Shown: one piece after another, positions 1 through 11,743 of the stretch
How the letters are laid out: every line of letters begins with the position of its first letter
Numbering within the stretch: the first letter of the stretch is position 1
Assembly: GCA_963971575.1 (NCBI GenBank)
Contig: OZ020616.1
Span: 5,848,924 to 5,912,923, forward strand
Reading direction: 5' to 3'
DNA from: Liopterus haemorrhoidalis
Taxonomy: Eukaryota; Arthropoda; Insecta; Coleoptera; Dytiscidae
Length of the DNA stretch: 64,000 nt
Position numbers and translations under genes: made by a program
Notes under the pieces: model-generated
Told to the model about the DNA's origin: nothing
Database searches by the model: none
The model's input: only the letters and a program-made list of their open reading frames with translations

Positions 1-1451
1 TCCTCTTGGGACTTTTTCTTTTCAATGCCAAATACCCTAATTTTTATTGGCATATTTCAAGTCATAACGACTGAACGAAGGTTGCAATACTGCCTCGTCA
101 TAAAGCTAAATTATTTTACAAGGGTAGCTATAAAATTATCTATAATTATCCCATAAACAAATTTGAGTCATGCAGTAAATAAAATGAGAAGTATTTTTAA
201 AAATCTATAATTAGTTTATGATTTACTCATGAAGCTAAATATGAAACGAAGCAACTAATAATTTTTGAAATATGTCTTATGACATTTTTCACAGATATTT
301 TTAGGGTTTAGTATTTATCTTCTTGTTTTTAACGCCTAGTTAAAAAAATATAAACTTTTGACATAAATAAAAATACAACAAATAAAAAACTGTAGATTTT
401 TATTGGTTACCATATAAATATCAAAACAATATGTAGCGCTGACGTACCATTCGCAGTGACCAATCCCCCCCCCCCTTTATTTGTCGGCTTTAGCAGCTTT
501 GGCTATAAGCCAGATATAAATAAATACATTACAGGTTTTTAAAATTACATTTATAATTTGATATTTTCTGCTTTAATATAGTTATAAATAATTTCATAAA
601 TATCTATGGTCTATTTCAAAGTAGAAAAATGTGTGTCAGAAGATAGGAGCTGTTTGTCCTTGCTTCGGATTGGTTTAGATCGTCATCCCTATTACACTAT
701 AAAAATATTGTTTTTAGTCCAAGTTGACAGATGTTCAGTGTCGTACATTGGAAATATATATTATTTATATTATTTAATTTTTCTCATATATTTTGTTAAT
801 ATTTACATATTTAGACTTTTATTTATATTCTTGGCGTAGATTTTATGGAGAAAATTCTCCATGTAATTTGTTTTTACGCAGTTATATATTTTTTAGGTTA
901 GCTGACATATAAATATTTTTTGACATTTGACAATTAACAGATCAAGAGAGAGGACTAATGTGAGGCCAAAAGACAACCCAGCTGATTGTGCCCAAAGAAG
1001 AAGTTATTGATATAATTTTTAGACCTTCATATATACATATATTTTTAATTTTTATTTACAATAATTATTTAAATAAGAAACTTTAGCTCTGAAGATATAT
1101 TATTTGTTTTATTGCTTTATTTAAACTGTTTTAGCCAAATCTCTCATTTTATACATATATAGTACATAATTTTTAAAATTAATATTTTTTTAACTTTTTC
1201 AAATTTCCCATTAAACTGAATTTATGTCGTATAAATAACATAAGTGTATTATCTGCCTTGTTTATTTCAATATCTTATTAACCTTTTTTATATTTAAAAA
1301 AAAAATCATTTGCTAATCCAGTTGCTACGCCCATGCCCTAGTTGTAACTTATTTTAAATTTCCCGCTATACTGTATTTGATCAGTGTAAATCGTACTCGG
1401 TTCGCAGCGCTATCTACTTTTTTCTACTTTGAAATAGACCATAGAGAGTTA
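1..1451. other. AT-rich stretch, no gene supported
   Basis: No conserved coding motif was recognised on either strand. A 77-codon open frame at 606-839 is hydrophobic and low in complexity and looks like chance. A short run of C lies near 467-476. Confidence 0.5.
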
Positions 1452-1609
1452 CAGATCAATTTTGTAAAAATTTACTGTGTAATAACGTTACTACAAGATA
1501 AAATATTATAAAAAGTATAATGACTTCCATTCATGATAGTAACTGACCTTGCTCATAGTGACAAATTTTGTTACTATTATCATAGTAATTGAGTTACAGA
1601 ATATATCTG
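1452..1609. mobile_element. 158-bp TIR MITE, copy 1 (TTA flanks)
   Basis: The ends are imperfect inverted repeats: CAGATCAATTTTGTAA on the left, and CAGATATATTCTGTAA when the right end is read in reverse complement. TTA lies directly outside both ends (1449-1451 and 1610-1612), which fits a PIF/Harbinger-type 3-bp duplication. A second copy of the same length lies inverted at 11267-11424 with roughly 90% identity. It truncates the coding tail of the retrotransposon to its right. Confidence 0.7.
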
Positions 1610-2700
1610 TTAGTAGCAAGAAGCGTCTGAATATTGGTAGGTAAGGATATTTTTTGGAAAACTAAATTTTGTATGAATAAGTTAGGATTGCGAAAATGAA
1701 TTGGGCATTCGAATAATAAATGGTTCGAATCGCTAACAGATAAATTATCACACGGACAGAAAGTAGACGAAACCATATTAATTCTATGCAGATGATATGG
1801 AGAGAAGGTGTGGTTAAATCTAAGCCGGATAAAAGTGGATATAAAAAATCTGTTTATTGAGACGAAAACCAAGGCTTTCTAGGAAGAAGAGGTTGAATTT
1901 GACCACAGTATGATCCTTTGAACTGTAGAGAATCTATGTATTCTTGTTGCCCTTGGTTGTATATGGAAGATTTAAAGATTGACATAATCTCATTACTGTT
2001 TAGAGGAATATTTAAGAGGGAGCCATTTACAGCTGCTGGCTAGAAGATCGACTTCGATGTTGAACTCAAAATCTGAGTGGCCTTTAATCCAGCATATTTT
2101 AATAATTTTATCGCTGATCGTGAGATCGTTTAGACCATAGATTCCCAAAGTGGTCGATATAGACCCCCAGGGGTCGATATGACATTGTTAGGGGTCGATT
2201 TAGACTCGGGGGCCGATGGAAAAAAGGTGGTCCTTTGTTATCCGAGGGCCTATGGGCTGTTGTTGAGGCCGTGGTCGGCACATTTGTTATTCTTTTCGAT
2301 TTCTCGTCTCCTCTGGTCATCGTTTAAAAATTTTGGATTCCCCCTGGCCATCACTTAAATATTTTGATTTCCTCTTCACCGGTCAGAACTTGAAAATTTT
2401 GGATGCCCCTCCGCATAATTTTTATTAATCCGGCTTAAGCTTATACATACTTTTTTTGAGGGGGTCGATGTTAAGTCGAGAAATTCTTGAAGGGGTCAAC
2501 GGTCAAAAAAGTTTGAGGACCCCTGGTTTAGACCTTTAATAATATCATAAATTAGTGAATAATTCTTTTTCTCAAATCCAGGGCGACTCAATTTTTGAAC
2601 GGCGCTTTTACAATCAGAAAAAATTACAAATTCATTATGAAAGTTATTCTTTAAGTATTCTAAATTCTACTTAGTTGGTTTTGTTTTCATTATTAAGAAA
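1610..2700 (-). pseudogene. Non-LTR retrotransposon RNase H and C-terminal tail, broken
   Basis: Read on the minus strand, 2560-2690 encodes an RNase H-like stretch with SDCKSAVQKL. After an interruption, 1990-2127 encodes the RNase H end WIKGHSDFEFN...VDLLA. Positions 1612-1870 encode the usual tail of retrotransposons with RNase H: R-FFISTFIRLRFNH, then a C-x-C...HLLFECP motif. Stops and frame changes separate the pieces. A hAT MITE (2136-2525) splits the RNase H domain and a 158-bp MITE removes the C-terminus. The I, R1 and LOA groups all have this order, and I cannot choose between them. It is not functional. Confidence 0.75.
2136..2525. mobile_element. 390-bp hAT MITE inside the RNase H remnant
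   Basis: The element is flanked by a perfect 8-bp TSD, GTTTAGAC, at 2128-2135 and 2526-2533. It starts CATAGATTCCCAAAG and its other end reads CAGGGGTCCTCAAAC in reverse complement, typical of hAT termini. Removing the element and one TSD copy rejoins the retrotransposon RNase H frame, so it is younger than the retrotransposon. Confidence 0.85.
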
Positions 2701-3492
2701 TGAAAATGTAGTTTTGTAAGAATGTCAATAAAGCATCTGTATTACCGATGAGGTATTTCTCTAATTGGGAATTATTGAAGCATAAAACATATATTAAAAA
2801 TCCAGTTAAAAAATAAAAATCAATCATACATGTCTGAACATCATCAGTTGAAAAGTTTCGTTTAGATTCAAGTTATTTATTTGAGAACATGAAATAAACA
2901 TATGTTCATATCGAGTGTACAACGAGAGGACTGCTCGCAGAGCCAGCTAGCGGCATTCCTTCTCAATAATAAACAGTCCGATCGTTTTCGTTAACAATTG
3001 AATCAAAAATGACATTGCCTCTGCGGCAAATAACAACCCACAAATACCAACCTGCACAACTCTCAACGATATAAGGAGCTACATATAAATTTTAAATTTT
3101 TAAAAAGGGATATACAACATTTTTTAATGAGGATTTTTTGCACAAACTTTTTATAAAGATACATTCACAAACAAAAAAAGTAAATTTTATTTTTTTAAAA
3201 AACACCTGTTTCCAATTGGATAATATTTAGAATTATTTTTTTTCTTTTTCAAATTTATAATATAATTGAGTTTGGTGTCAGATGAGAGGGAAATCTAATC
3301 TATCTATTCAAATCTCTTACTGGGAACCCTGGTCTTAAATTTTAACCCTCTCATACATAGCGTCCTCATATGAGGACAAAGTTAATTAATTAATTATCTA
3401 ATTATATTTAATATTTTTATTTTCATTTTATTGCATAATGTCATCATATGAGGACAGATTTAGTTCATGCTCACCCTCATAGATGTCTCAAG
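2701..3492. other. Unassigned AT-rich stretch; possible piggyBac end
   Basis: No gene is seen. At 3342-3348 TTAA is followed by CCC, and the palindrome CCTCATATGAGG lies about 20 bp inside with a close copy near 3440. This resembles a piggyBac-type terminus, but no partner end was found. Confidence 0.3.
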
Positions 3493-3607
3493 TAGAGATG
3501 GGAATTTCGGCTCAGTTTGCGGAACCGGATCAGTGGAGGTCGTTCAGTTTGTTGAGCCGTTTGTTAACCGTTCAGTGATCCGGTTAAGTAAACATGTTTT
3601 CGAGACA

Positions 3608-3908
3608 CAGGTCGGTCGCTAGTTCGTAGGTAGAACGTCGCTTAGAGCCGGTTCTTGCAATATATGAACTGTAAACATGATCCCGAGATACAGGTCGGTC
3701 AGTCGTTCGTTCGTAGGTAGAACGTCGCTTAGAGCCGGCTCTTGCTTAGACCCGGTCAGTTGTCGGTCGTTCGTTCGTAGGTAGACGTCGCTTAGAGCCG
3801 GCTCTTCCTTAGACCCGGTCAGTTGTCGGTCGTTCGCTCGTAGGTAGAACGTCGCTTAGACCCGGTCAGTTGTCGGTCGTTTGCTCGTAGGTAGAACGTC
3901 GCTTAGCC
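3608..3908. repeat. Minisatellite inside the hAT-like element
   Basis: Five imperfect tandem units share the core TCGTAGGTAGAACGTCGCTT, with spacings of about 87, 64, 63 and 47 bp. They alternate with GAGCCGGCTCTTG and GGTCAGTTGTCGGTCG. Confidence 0.75.
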
Positions 3909-3954
3909 CAGGTTCTTATCTAACATTTTTGAAACAAACAATTCACTTTATGTA

Positions 3955-4252
3955 TAAGTTGTTCACTTTTGTAAGAACACACTAGATCTGGTGATTTTGG
4001 TTACTTTTATGGTGTGTTACTGACTTTAAATGTCAATTAAAAATATTCCTTTCGCTGTAAAACCGACTTTAAGTTGATAAGGTTATGATCATTATAATTA
4101 AGATATAATTTTTCATTATGACATATGTCAAATGGATCGGCATTTTAAAAAAGTGACTTTTTTTAATACCAACATGACATACAGCTTCAAAGGTGCAAAC
4201 TATTGAAAACAGAATTCCCTCTTAGTTTGTTCTTACAAAAGGGAACCGCTTA
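3955..4252 (+). mobile_element. TA-flanked MITE family X, copy 0
   Basis: Inverted ends read TAAGYTGTTCACTTTTGTAA, with TA outside both. It aligns over its length with the copies at 57735-58076, 58079-58371 and 58819-59502. The TA duplication suggests Tc1/mariner-type mobilisation. It has no coding capacity. Confidence 0.75.
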
Positions 4253-4671
4253 TAGCTACTGTATTTTAAACCAGATGTGTTAAGTTTATGGCGATGTTTA
4301 TTGCCCTTATAAATCGGACATCTGGGATTTGGGCAATATTTTTAATATTTTTATATAGTATGGTTGTAAGAAAATACAGACTAAGCCTATTAGTTTCAAA
4401 TAAACTGCCCTACAAATTGATGACAATAAATAATACACTTTATTATAATACATTACAAGCCGAGTTCTCGCGAAGTTCAACATGACATCGATCCAGATCC
4501 GGATCACTCCGGTCACTGCTCACAATCGCCCGACCAATCGTATTCTTGAAACTTGAAACTATACAGTGAGCCGTGAGCCGGCTCATTTCAATTTGGTGAA
4601 CCGTGTCACTTCGGTCAGTGTACTGAGCCGGCTCAGTGAGCCGGTTCGTTCATGAACGACCCATCTCTAAT

Positions 4672-4690
4672 TCAGACCATAAGACGCACC
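4672..4690. mobile_element. Remnant of a pogo-type terminal repeat
   Basis: CAGACCATAAGACGCACC matches the inner part of the terminal repeat of the pogo element at 37620-39427 with one change. It is wedged between the hAT-like element to its left and the truncated reverse transcriptase to its right. Confidence 0.55.
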
Positions 4691-5500
4691 CTAGTGTTCT
4701 TGCATATGGAGATAAATTTCCAGTTATTCTGTTTAGCATACCTAATTTCTTCCCAATTTTTTTAATTAAACAATTTACAGATGCACTAAATTTAAGTTTG
4801 TTGTCAATTACAACGCCCAAATATTTAATCTCTTCAACCCAGTCTATATAATATTTATCCATAATTACCCTATTAGAACCATTAGACACAATCCCATTGA
4901 TTATTGCTCCCAATAAACATACATTTAGTCTTCCCCACGTTAATTTTCAACTTATTAATAGCAAAATATATATTCAAAATCTCTACCTCCATATTTAATT
5001 CTTCAATAACCTTACTAGGATTATCCCCATACATATATATTAGCGTATCGTCCGCAAATAACATAATCTTACATTTTTTAAGACATTTTACTATATCATT
5101 TATATATTACAATGAATAAGAATGGCCCAAGCACACTTCCCTGAGGAATACCTAATTCATTGCATATTGTGTCTGACAGTATATTATGCCAAAGTACATT
5201 CTGCCCACGATCCTCTAAGTAGTTTCTTAAGAATCTCAGTTCTCCCCCTGTAATTTCGTACGACTTGAGTTTTTCTAATAAATTACTCCTATTTATAGTC
5301 TCGAAGGCCCTTTTTAAATCTATAAATATAGCATAAATACATTTATTACTGTCTCTAATCAGTTTCCAATCATTTATTAACAGCTGTAATGCTGTCTCAC
5401 AAGAATGAGCATGTCGAAATCCAAACTGGAAAGGCGTTAGTATTGAAATAGTCCAGCAGTTGCTTGTACAGAATCTTCTCAAGTATCTTATCGCAAGCGA
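4691..5500 (-). pseudogene. Jockey/CR1-like reverse transcriptase, truncated and frameshifted
   Basis: Reading leftward: DKILEKILYKQLLDYFNT (near 5490), then PFQFGFRHAHSCETALQ, FIDLKRAFETINR, GIPQGSVLGPFLFIV, the catalytic block LFADDTLIY, NKLKINVGKTK, and IKYLGVVIDNKLKF, ending at ...NLSPYART near 4695. This is the fingers-palm-thumb order of a non-LTR reverse transcriptase (blocks around FADD carry the catalytic Asp pair). At least two frame changes, near 5430 and 5080, break it. The thumb end is cut by a pogo remnant and the 5' side by a mariner end. Confidence 0.85.
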
Positions 5501-5512
5501 CCAATGAGTGGA

Positions 5513-5554
5513 CCATCTAGTGGTCGTTTGTAAAAATATAAAAGGTAACCCTCG
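5513..5554 (-). mobile_element. Solitary mariner end
   Basis: About 42 bp match, in reverse, the left terminus of the mariner family seen at 16000, 24889 and 40885 (CGAGGGTTACC...CACTAGATGG), and TA follows at 5555-5556. No transposase or opposite end is adjacent. Confidence 0.7.
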
Positions 5555-5562
5555 TATACAAA

Positions 5563-5810
5563 CAGATCCGCAGTAAGGGGGAGGCGGAGGGGGCGATGGC
5601 CCCTAGCGCACTAAGGAAAAGGACGATGACGAGCTTGACTAAGGGGTGCCACATTGCGAAGGTGAGGACCTTTTTGCTCATCACTTAGACTTTGGGACGT
5701 GAAGCCCTTTTTTTTGCTCATCACTTGGATTTTGGAAGGTACGGACCTTTTTTTGCCAACGGCGCCGAAACACAGTTTTACCCTAGCGCAAGTTTTCCTT
5801 ACAAAGCCTG
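5563..5810. mobile_element. 248-bp hAT MITE (CAGAKCCGCAGTAA family), copy 1
   Basis: A perfect 8-bp TSD, TATACAAA, flanks it (5555-5562 and 5811-5818). It aligns in opposite orientation with the copy at 48390-48632. It contains two units of GGACCTTTTTTT-GCTCATCACTT that also occur in other hAT MITEs here. The left TSD overlaps the TA of the mariner end. Confidence 0.8.
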
Positions 5811-5856
5811 TATACAAAGCCGAACCAATGTTAAAATATAAAATGGTTCCGATTTA

Positions 5857-6356
5857 TGCTGCGTTCAGAACCTCTCAATTATAAATTAGAATTAACGTAA
5901 AATTAAGAATTAGAAATTAAGTTGCATTCAGAATATAAATTAAGAAATTAAGATTAAGACACTGACATCTAGTATTTTAGCGACAAACTTTTATCGATTT
6001 CTACTTTACCGATCGATCTGTTAATATTTGTAATAAGGTTTTGTTTGTTTAGAAGCATTTTAGAAGTCTGTGTGATAGGTCTGCTTCATTATTGTGTTAT
6101 TTCCAATTCAATTCCAATACAATTTAGACGTTTACTTTAATAATAATATTTTTGGTTAGACAGATTGACAGCTGCTTACTGCGCACGCGTCAATTAGAAA
6201 TTAACGTAAGAGTTTGGCGTCCGCTAACTTCTAATTTTAATTTATAAGTATAATTTTGAAGGTTGTGAACGATAACGTACAGTTACGTATAACAAACATT
6301 TACGTTAATTCTAAGTACTAATTCTAATTCCTAATTGAGAGGTTCTGAACGCAGCA
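5857..6356. mobile_element. 500-bp PIF/Harbinger-type MITE
   Basis: Terminal inverted repeats begin TGCTGCGTTCAGAACCTCTC and match perfectly for at least 25 bp. TTA lies outside both ends (5854-5856 and 6357-6359), the usual 3-bp Harbinger duplication. No transposase frame is present, so it is non-autonomous. Confidence 0.8.
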
Positions 6357-8164
6357 TTATAGTTTTATGTGCTACTTTTGAATTAAGGCTTATATATAAA
6401 AGTGCATACAGTGCAGTGGATCGTTTATATATTTTTTATGGTACATTAAAACTGACCTACCTCGTTACAGATACCTAAAAGAACAAACAAAAAAACAATG
6501 GTCGATTATTCTTAGGCTTGTTATTTTCACTGTATAGTAATTGTGGAATAAAACCTCTTTAGACAATCCTGTAATCATATATATTTCGTTAAATGTTTAC
6601 TTGGAGTACATTGCGTAGCGTCTTATAAATTCCTCGCTGAAATGGAACGACGCACGCTCAACGCTCCAACCAACTAGTTTTCAATTATAGCTCTAGAGAC
6701 AATGTAATTAAAATAAAGTCAGGTTTGTTAAAGATTTAAAATATTCATAGCGCTTCTTTTGTATTCATTACAACGGACGGTCATACAATACTCGACTGAA
6801 CAGCCATGGGGATGGTATTTGGCCTTCGCTATTATTTGTTTCCACCAGGATTGTCTTCAACATTGAATTCATTAATGAAACAAAAAATGAAGTCATAGAT
6901 TTTGTTCAATAAACGATATTAGTAACTACGTCACAAAATGGGATTCAGTGCTGCCACCTCGCGGTTAGATTCCTTTTATTTGAATTTAGCATGTTCCTTT
7001 TTGTTAAATTGTAGTTTGGAAGTATAAATTAAGTTTTCAAAGTAAGAGAATGCTTCACATCAAAACTACAAGTCAATATTTATTTATTAAAATTCTTATT
7101 TTATACATTATAATTTAATATGTCATTATTTGGACATATTAAGTCTGGGCGGTAAAATTAAAATTCCCTCTATTATTTTAAATAGAATGGAAATATTTGT
7201 ATATAGACTTCGGTAGGCCCCCCGGCTTCGTGGGCCCCAGGCGGTCGCCCTGTCCGCCCACCGCTCAATTCGCCTTTTTTTGGAGACAGTCAGTTCTGTG
7301 GTGGCCACAGCTCATTTTTCATATACCCTTTAGGCCTGAAATGAATGTTGTTTTAATATTGTCAATCGATAAATAATTAGGTAATTCATATTGCCCTGAC
7401 ATCCACCAGTAAAAACATAATGAACAGACATCTTCATAAAATTTTAATCCAATTTTTTCCCATCGAAAAAATTCCTGGTAAACAAAAATGAGAATGTGAA
7501 ATATCTGGCTGGCAATATCACGTAGCCTGGGCATTAGTACTTCGAATGAACGTTATTTTTATCAGGTTATTATAAGCGTGCCATTCTCAGTGCGCCATTC
7601 AATGTAAATGCGAACGGCCGGCTAAGAACATCGCGACATTATACATTTACCATATAGTTCTCGGACTATATGCTTGCCTGGGTCCGAATTGGCTGTTTAC
7701 AGAATACAACTGATTCAACAATCATTATCTTTTAAATTCTTTCACGGACTCTTGTAAAATATATATTTTATTCTACTCGTTCGTAACTTGAATTAGAATT
7801 TAATGTATTTGAAAATAAGGAGGGATAGTATATCTTATTCATAGGCGTACAACGAATTAAACCTAGACCAAATAGAATATAGTATTTCCAAAATGAAATG
7901 GGCACTCATTTTAAAAAGCTTAACAATGCGGTAATGGGTTTATGGCAGTAATCTTATGCCTTGTTGCTGTAAAAAGAACATAAGAGGTATTAAGGGAAAT
8001 TTAAATTTAAATAGAATAGATATAACACTAGTTCAATTGAAGTTTCTTAAAAACTATTAAGGATATTTTCCAAATTTCTAATCCTATTGCTTCTAAATTT
8101 TAGGGGTTGTTATACTTGTTTGTTAGTTAATTTTCAACGTTCATAACGTGTATACATTAATAAC
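6357..8164. other. Unassigned stretch
   Basis: No conserved protein motif was recognised. Minus-strand open frames at 7126-7308 and 7319-7534 match no family I know. Positions 7296-7312 (CTGTGGTGGCCACAGCT) match the outer end of the microsatellite-bearing family at 12355-12378. The 7200-7265 patch is unusually GC-rich. Confidence 0.4.
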
Positions 8165-8634
8165 ATGGCTCTTTGGCGACCATTTGATTTTGCAGAAATT
8201 CCTAATTTCTCTAGTGAAAATAGTGAATCTGTGCTAGGTGATTTGGAGTGCGAAAATGTGGACGTTGACGTGGAATGCGAAAATATGGACGTGGTTACTA
8301 TTTTATGGCTACCGCCATATTATTGTGTTTTATATCCTATAGAACTAATATGGAGCCAATTAAAAGGTAATGTGCGCCGGAAAAATGCAACAAAGAAAGT
8401 GGCACTGTAGTACAATTAATTAAAGACGAAACAAGTGCAATAAGTAGTGATTTGTGGAAAAAATGTGTAGAACATGTAAAGGCAATTGAAACACTTTTTT
8501 TTATAAATCCACCAAATAAATTTTCAATAATTATTAATTTAAATGACAGTGGTAGTTACACAAATTCTGATAGTGATATAAACAATGATAATAGTGATAA
8601 TGATTCATATTTTAATAATTTTAAATTACCATAA
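8165..8634 (+). pseudogene. C-terminal remnant of an IS630/Tc1-type DDE transposase
   Basis: The frame encodes LPPYYCVLYPIELIWSQLKG, the conserved C-terminal catalytic block (consensus LPPYHC-LNPIE-W) of a DDE transposase group frequent in insects. After a frameshift near 8403 it continues as SSDLWKKCVEHVKAIE and a Ser/Asp-rich tail ending at 8634. In the consensus the Glu of NPIE completes the catalytic triad; here it reads YPIE. The first 40 codons (8165-8290) are acidic and unrelated to the catalytic core. The first two catalytic Asp residues are absent. A domesticated fragment is less likely than a dead copy. Confidence 0.7.
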
Positions 8635-8639
8635 ATTGA

Positions 8640-9198
8640 CAAGTTAAAAAAAAAGAATGATTTTTGTTTGTGCAAATTTGAAGTATTTAATATAGACTAT
8701 AAAGACTTTTTAAACATGCCTATATTTATGATTCAAATATAGCCAGCCCTAAACCTGATAAAAATGTGAAGGAATGTCATGTGAGTATATACTGTTCATT
8801 CTAAATAGCATATAAGAAAACACGTTTATTTTAAATAATTATTACGGTCTTGGCAACTACTTTTAACAGAACCATAAACTCAGCAGGTAAAATCTCAGCA
8901 AACATTTTTATACGGGCCAGTACTGTTGAAGCACATACTTTCCGGCATTGAAAGTAATAGGCCAGTACTCCGGTGTCCCCGTGGCTGTCAGCTGGCTCAT
9001 TGGTTTATCAATTGCCGGCCCAGCAACGGTAAAGTGCAAAATATTCGCATTAGTTGCAAGATTTATTTCTGACGGACCAGTGCTTATATTATACCCACTC
9101 TCTAGTATTTCAAATGTAACATATGTATATTTACCTTATACTTGCCCAGTATTAAAATAAATTAATGGTTATGTGCAAAATAAATACTCATTTGGCCA
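8640..9198. other. Unassigned stretch
   Basis: Nothing recognised. Several GCCGGC/GGCCAGTAC motifs lie at 8910-9040. Confidence 0.35.
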
Positions 9199-9352
9199 TT
9201 TCACCATCGTTGAATAAATTTATTTAACGAATAAAGTTGACAATATCGCATCGTTTTTAAACTATTAATGAAGAAATTAAGGTTGCTGTCAATAGAATGA
9301 TACGATATTGTCAACTTTATTCGTTGAATAAATTTATTCAACGATGGTGAAA
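9199..9352. repeat. 154-bp palindrome (fold-back)
   Basis: The left arm from 9199 (TTTCACCATCGTTGAATAAA) and the right arm ending at 9352 are near-perfect reverse complements over about 50 bp, with a roughly 50-bp spacer. No target duplication was seen. It may be a short fold-back MITE. Confidence 0.75.
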
Positions 9353-9425
9353 CAAAAGTAAAATATTACATATTATCAAAAATAAGGAGTGCTCATAAAA
9401 TGCTGGTAAAGTACTTCGTATAGGA

Positions 9426-9875
9426 CACAGAACACAATATATTAAGAACGGACACTGACAGCAAAAAAAGTTAGTACGTTCCCTCTAGGAATGTACCAAT
9501 GAACTAAACAACAACAACCGCCAAATTTAAATTTTAATATCTGATTTACGTTCATAATTACCATTATTATTGTATTAAATATATTTTATTATTTATATTA
9601 TCAAAAGTTTTACAATTAACAGAGAAATACATATATATTTAATAATCCATATACATTAATATAACATATAAATAAGGAATTTAAATAAATAAATCTAAAT
9701 AAAAGGTGTAAGCTATTTATTTTTGAAACACAAAATTATACACAACATCAAATATTATTTTAAACACAACATTATAATTACTAATTACAAAAACTGTATT
9801 AATAAAATTGGAGGCTATACCTGTTTTTTTTTTATTTTTCGGCCTCATATTTGGTTTCTACACATTTCAGATCAT
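9426..9875 (+). repeat. Arm 1 of a large inverted repeat
   Basis: About 450 bp from CACAGAACACAATATATTAA to CATTTCAGATCAT recur in reverse complement at 13732-14178 with few differences. The arms include a poly-T tract and no convincing coding region. They could be two copies of one repeat or the long ends of a single 4.75-kb element. Confidence 0.8.
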
Positions 9876-11266
9876 TATAAAAAAATATCCGCAAAAAATC
9901 AATTTTTGTCCGTCTTCCCAAGATGTACAATGTATATATCAAATACAGTATAAGATGACCAAAATTGGAAATAAAACTCTATTATTTGAACCACGTATTT
10001 GAAAATTAACAAGCTTAAATGCGTATTACTTCAACACCAACTGTCATGTGATTGACAGCTAATGGCGGCTGATCAACAGCTAGAACACGAAGTTTCTGAT
10101 CGTTTAAAGTCGGGTGTATTCGTAATTTATTTTGCAATCTTCTGCCATCTACCAATGTACCAGAAAACTAAAACTCGAGCCAAGGTCATTACATGCCAGT
10201 GCCACCCGGGTGGTATAGGAGGAGTGCGAAATACAAATGTGAAGTATATTATTAATACTGGCGTTGCATAAAGTTTTAGTGCCAGCAATTTACCAGCAGT
10301 TTGCCGGCATTCGGCCGATGGTTGAATATTAGCTGGACTGACAGTCATTATTGGAATCAGCAAGTGAGAGTGGCCATTTCATTTTGGAAATACTATAACC
10401 TAGCAACAAATAAAAGTATTAAATTTTCGTTTCTGCGCATTACACGTCACGGGATCTTAAAATTCTAGTAACAGATGTCAAACAGACATTTTACATAATA
10501 GTTGGTTTCAGTTTCCTTTTAGAAATTGTTTAATAGCATTATGCCATTTTGTCAAATTACCAGTTACCATGGTTCTACAATTCATAAGGCTAATATTGCA
10601 TTTTCTCTTCTTGCAACGTTATATTTTTCTATTCATAGCCATAAAATTCATCCAAACAATATCTCATATTCAGAAATACCAACTACCAGGAATTTCCAAT
10701 AGCTGTAAATCTTTCTACCAACGCAATTACCAACAACAAGAATTGGCTGTTAATGTGAGGGTAAATTTGATACGGCCAACCGTTTATTAGGTGGTTGCAT
10801 TTATTACTCTCCTTGAATTTCAAACCATTTACAATTTCTCAAAAATGTAATTGTCAATAAGCTTATTGGTTACCACTAGCAGGTAGTTTATTGGGGCTAT
10901 TTGTCGTGACGAATTCTTGACAACTGTCTAAAATGACAGCTGAAATCTATAGAATATAAGTATTGTGTAAGATTTGCCACTTGGAAAAAATGTTGGGATC
11001 GAAATGCTTCTGAAGAAGTGAAATTTCACGCATGGAGAAATTGTGTTTTTATTTGTTTACGGTTTAAAATTTTAAATACAAAGGCAATTCCAAAAATATC
11101 TAACATTAGTTGTGGTGAAATTACTTGCCACGTTGTACTGTTTAAAATTTGACAATTTTATTTTACTTTACTTTTGTGGAACTAAATTTAAGTTACCAAA
11201 CAGTTTATTATTTCAAAAAAAGTATAAAGTTCTTTTGTCCACAGTCATTGGAACTCTATAAACAAT
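9876..11266. other. Unassigned spacer between inverted arms
   Basis: Only short open frames without known motifs. No transposase or reverse-transcriptase blocks were recognised. Confidence 0.35.
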
Positions 11267-11424
11267 CAGACCAATTCTGTAACTCTGTTACTATGATAAT
11301 AGTAACTAAATTCGTCACTATGAGCAAGGTCAGTTACTATCATGAATGAAAGTCATTGTACTTTTTATAATATTTTATGTTGCAGTAACGTTATTACACA
11401 GTAACTTTTTACAGAATTGATCTG
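11267..11424. mobile_element. 158-bp TIR MITE, copy 2
   Basis: It aligns end to end with 1452-1609 in inverted orientation. Its ends read CAGACCAATTCTGTAA and CAGATCAATTCTGTAA. Flanking trinucleotides do not form a clear duplication here. Confidence 0.7.
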
Positions 11425-11743
11425 ATTTACTGTGGTGAAGTAATTTTCCCTGTTCTTTTTTTTTGGTGTTTCTGACAATTTCTCTGTCCTTCCTTTAATA
11501 CATTACGAAATTTGAAACTGCTCTTCAATGAAGGTCAATTTTAATAATCGCCAATGCAAAGAAAATTAAATTATAAAGACTGCTATAAAATTCACAAATT
11601 ACTAACATTTATGCAGTGATCTCTGAAATAACAGTTGTATCATATCAAGTCGTATTTCCCATCTCCACCTTCCCATATATAATCAACGCGACGAGTTTCC
11701 GTATTTTTTATTACACTCGCCTTCTTCCAATCATATAATTTTT

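Larger units (their letters stand above)
3493..4669. mobile_element. hAT-like element, TIR TAGAGATGGG
   Basis: Both ends carry the 10-bp inverted repeat TAGAGATGGG (right copy 4660-4669). Subterminal regions are packed with GAGCCG/CGGCTC motifs on both sides, a common hAT layout. No transposase frame is left. The flanking 8-mers do not match, so rearrangement after insertion or a chimeric origin is likely. A TA-type MITE (3955-4252) is nested inside. Confidence 0.6.

Noticed and set aside
606..839. 77-codon open frame
   Set aside because: Low-complexity hydrophobic translation of AT-rich DNA with no recognised motif.
7126..7534. Two adjacent minus-strand frames of 60-71 codons
   Set aside because: No recognisable domain, splice context or repeat partner was seen.
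9723..10002. Overlapping open frames in arm 1, partly conserved in arm 2
   Set aside because: Conservation reflects the whole inverted repeat. The frames have no known motif and differ in length between arms.
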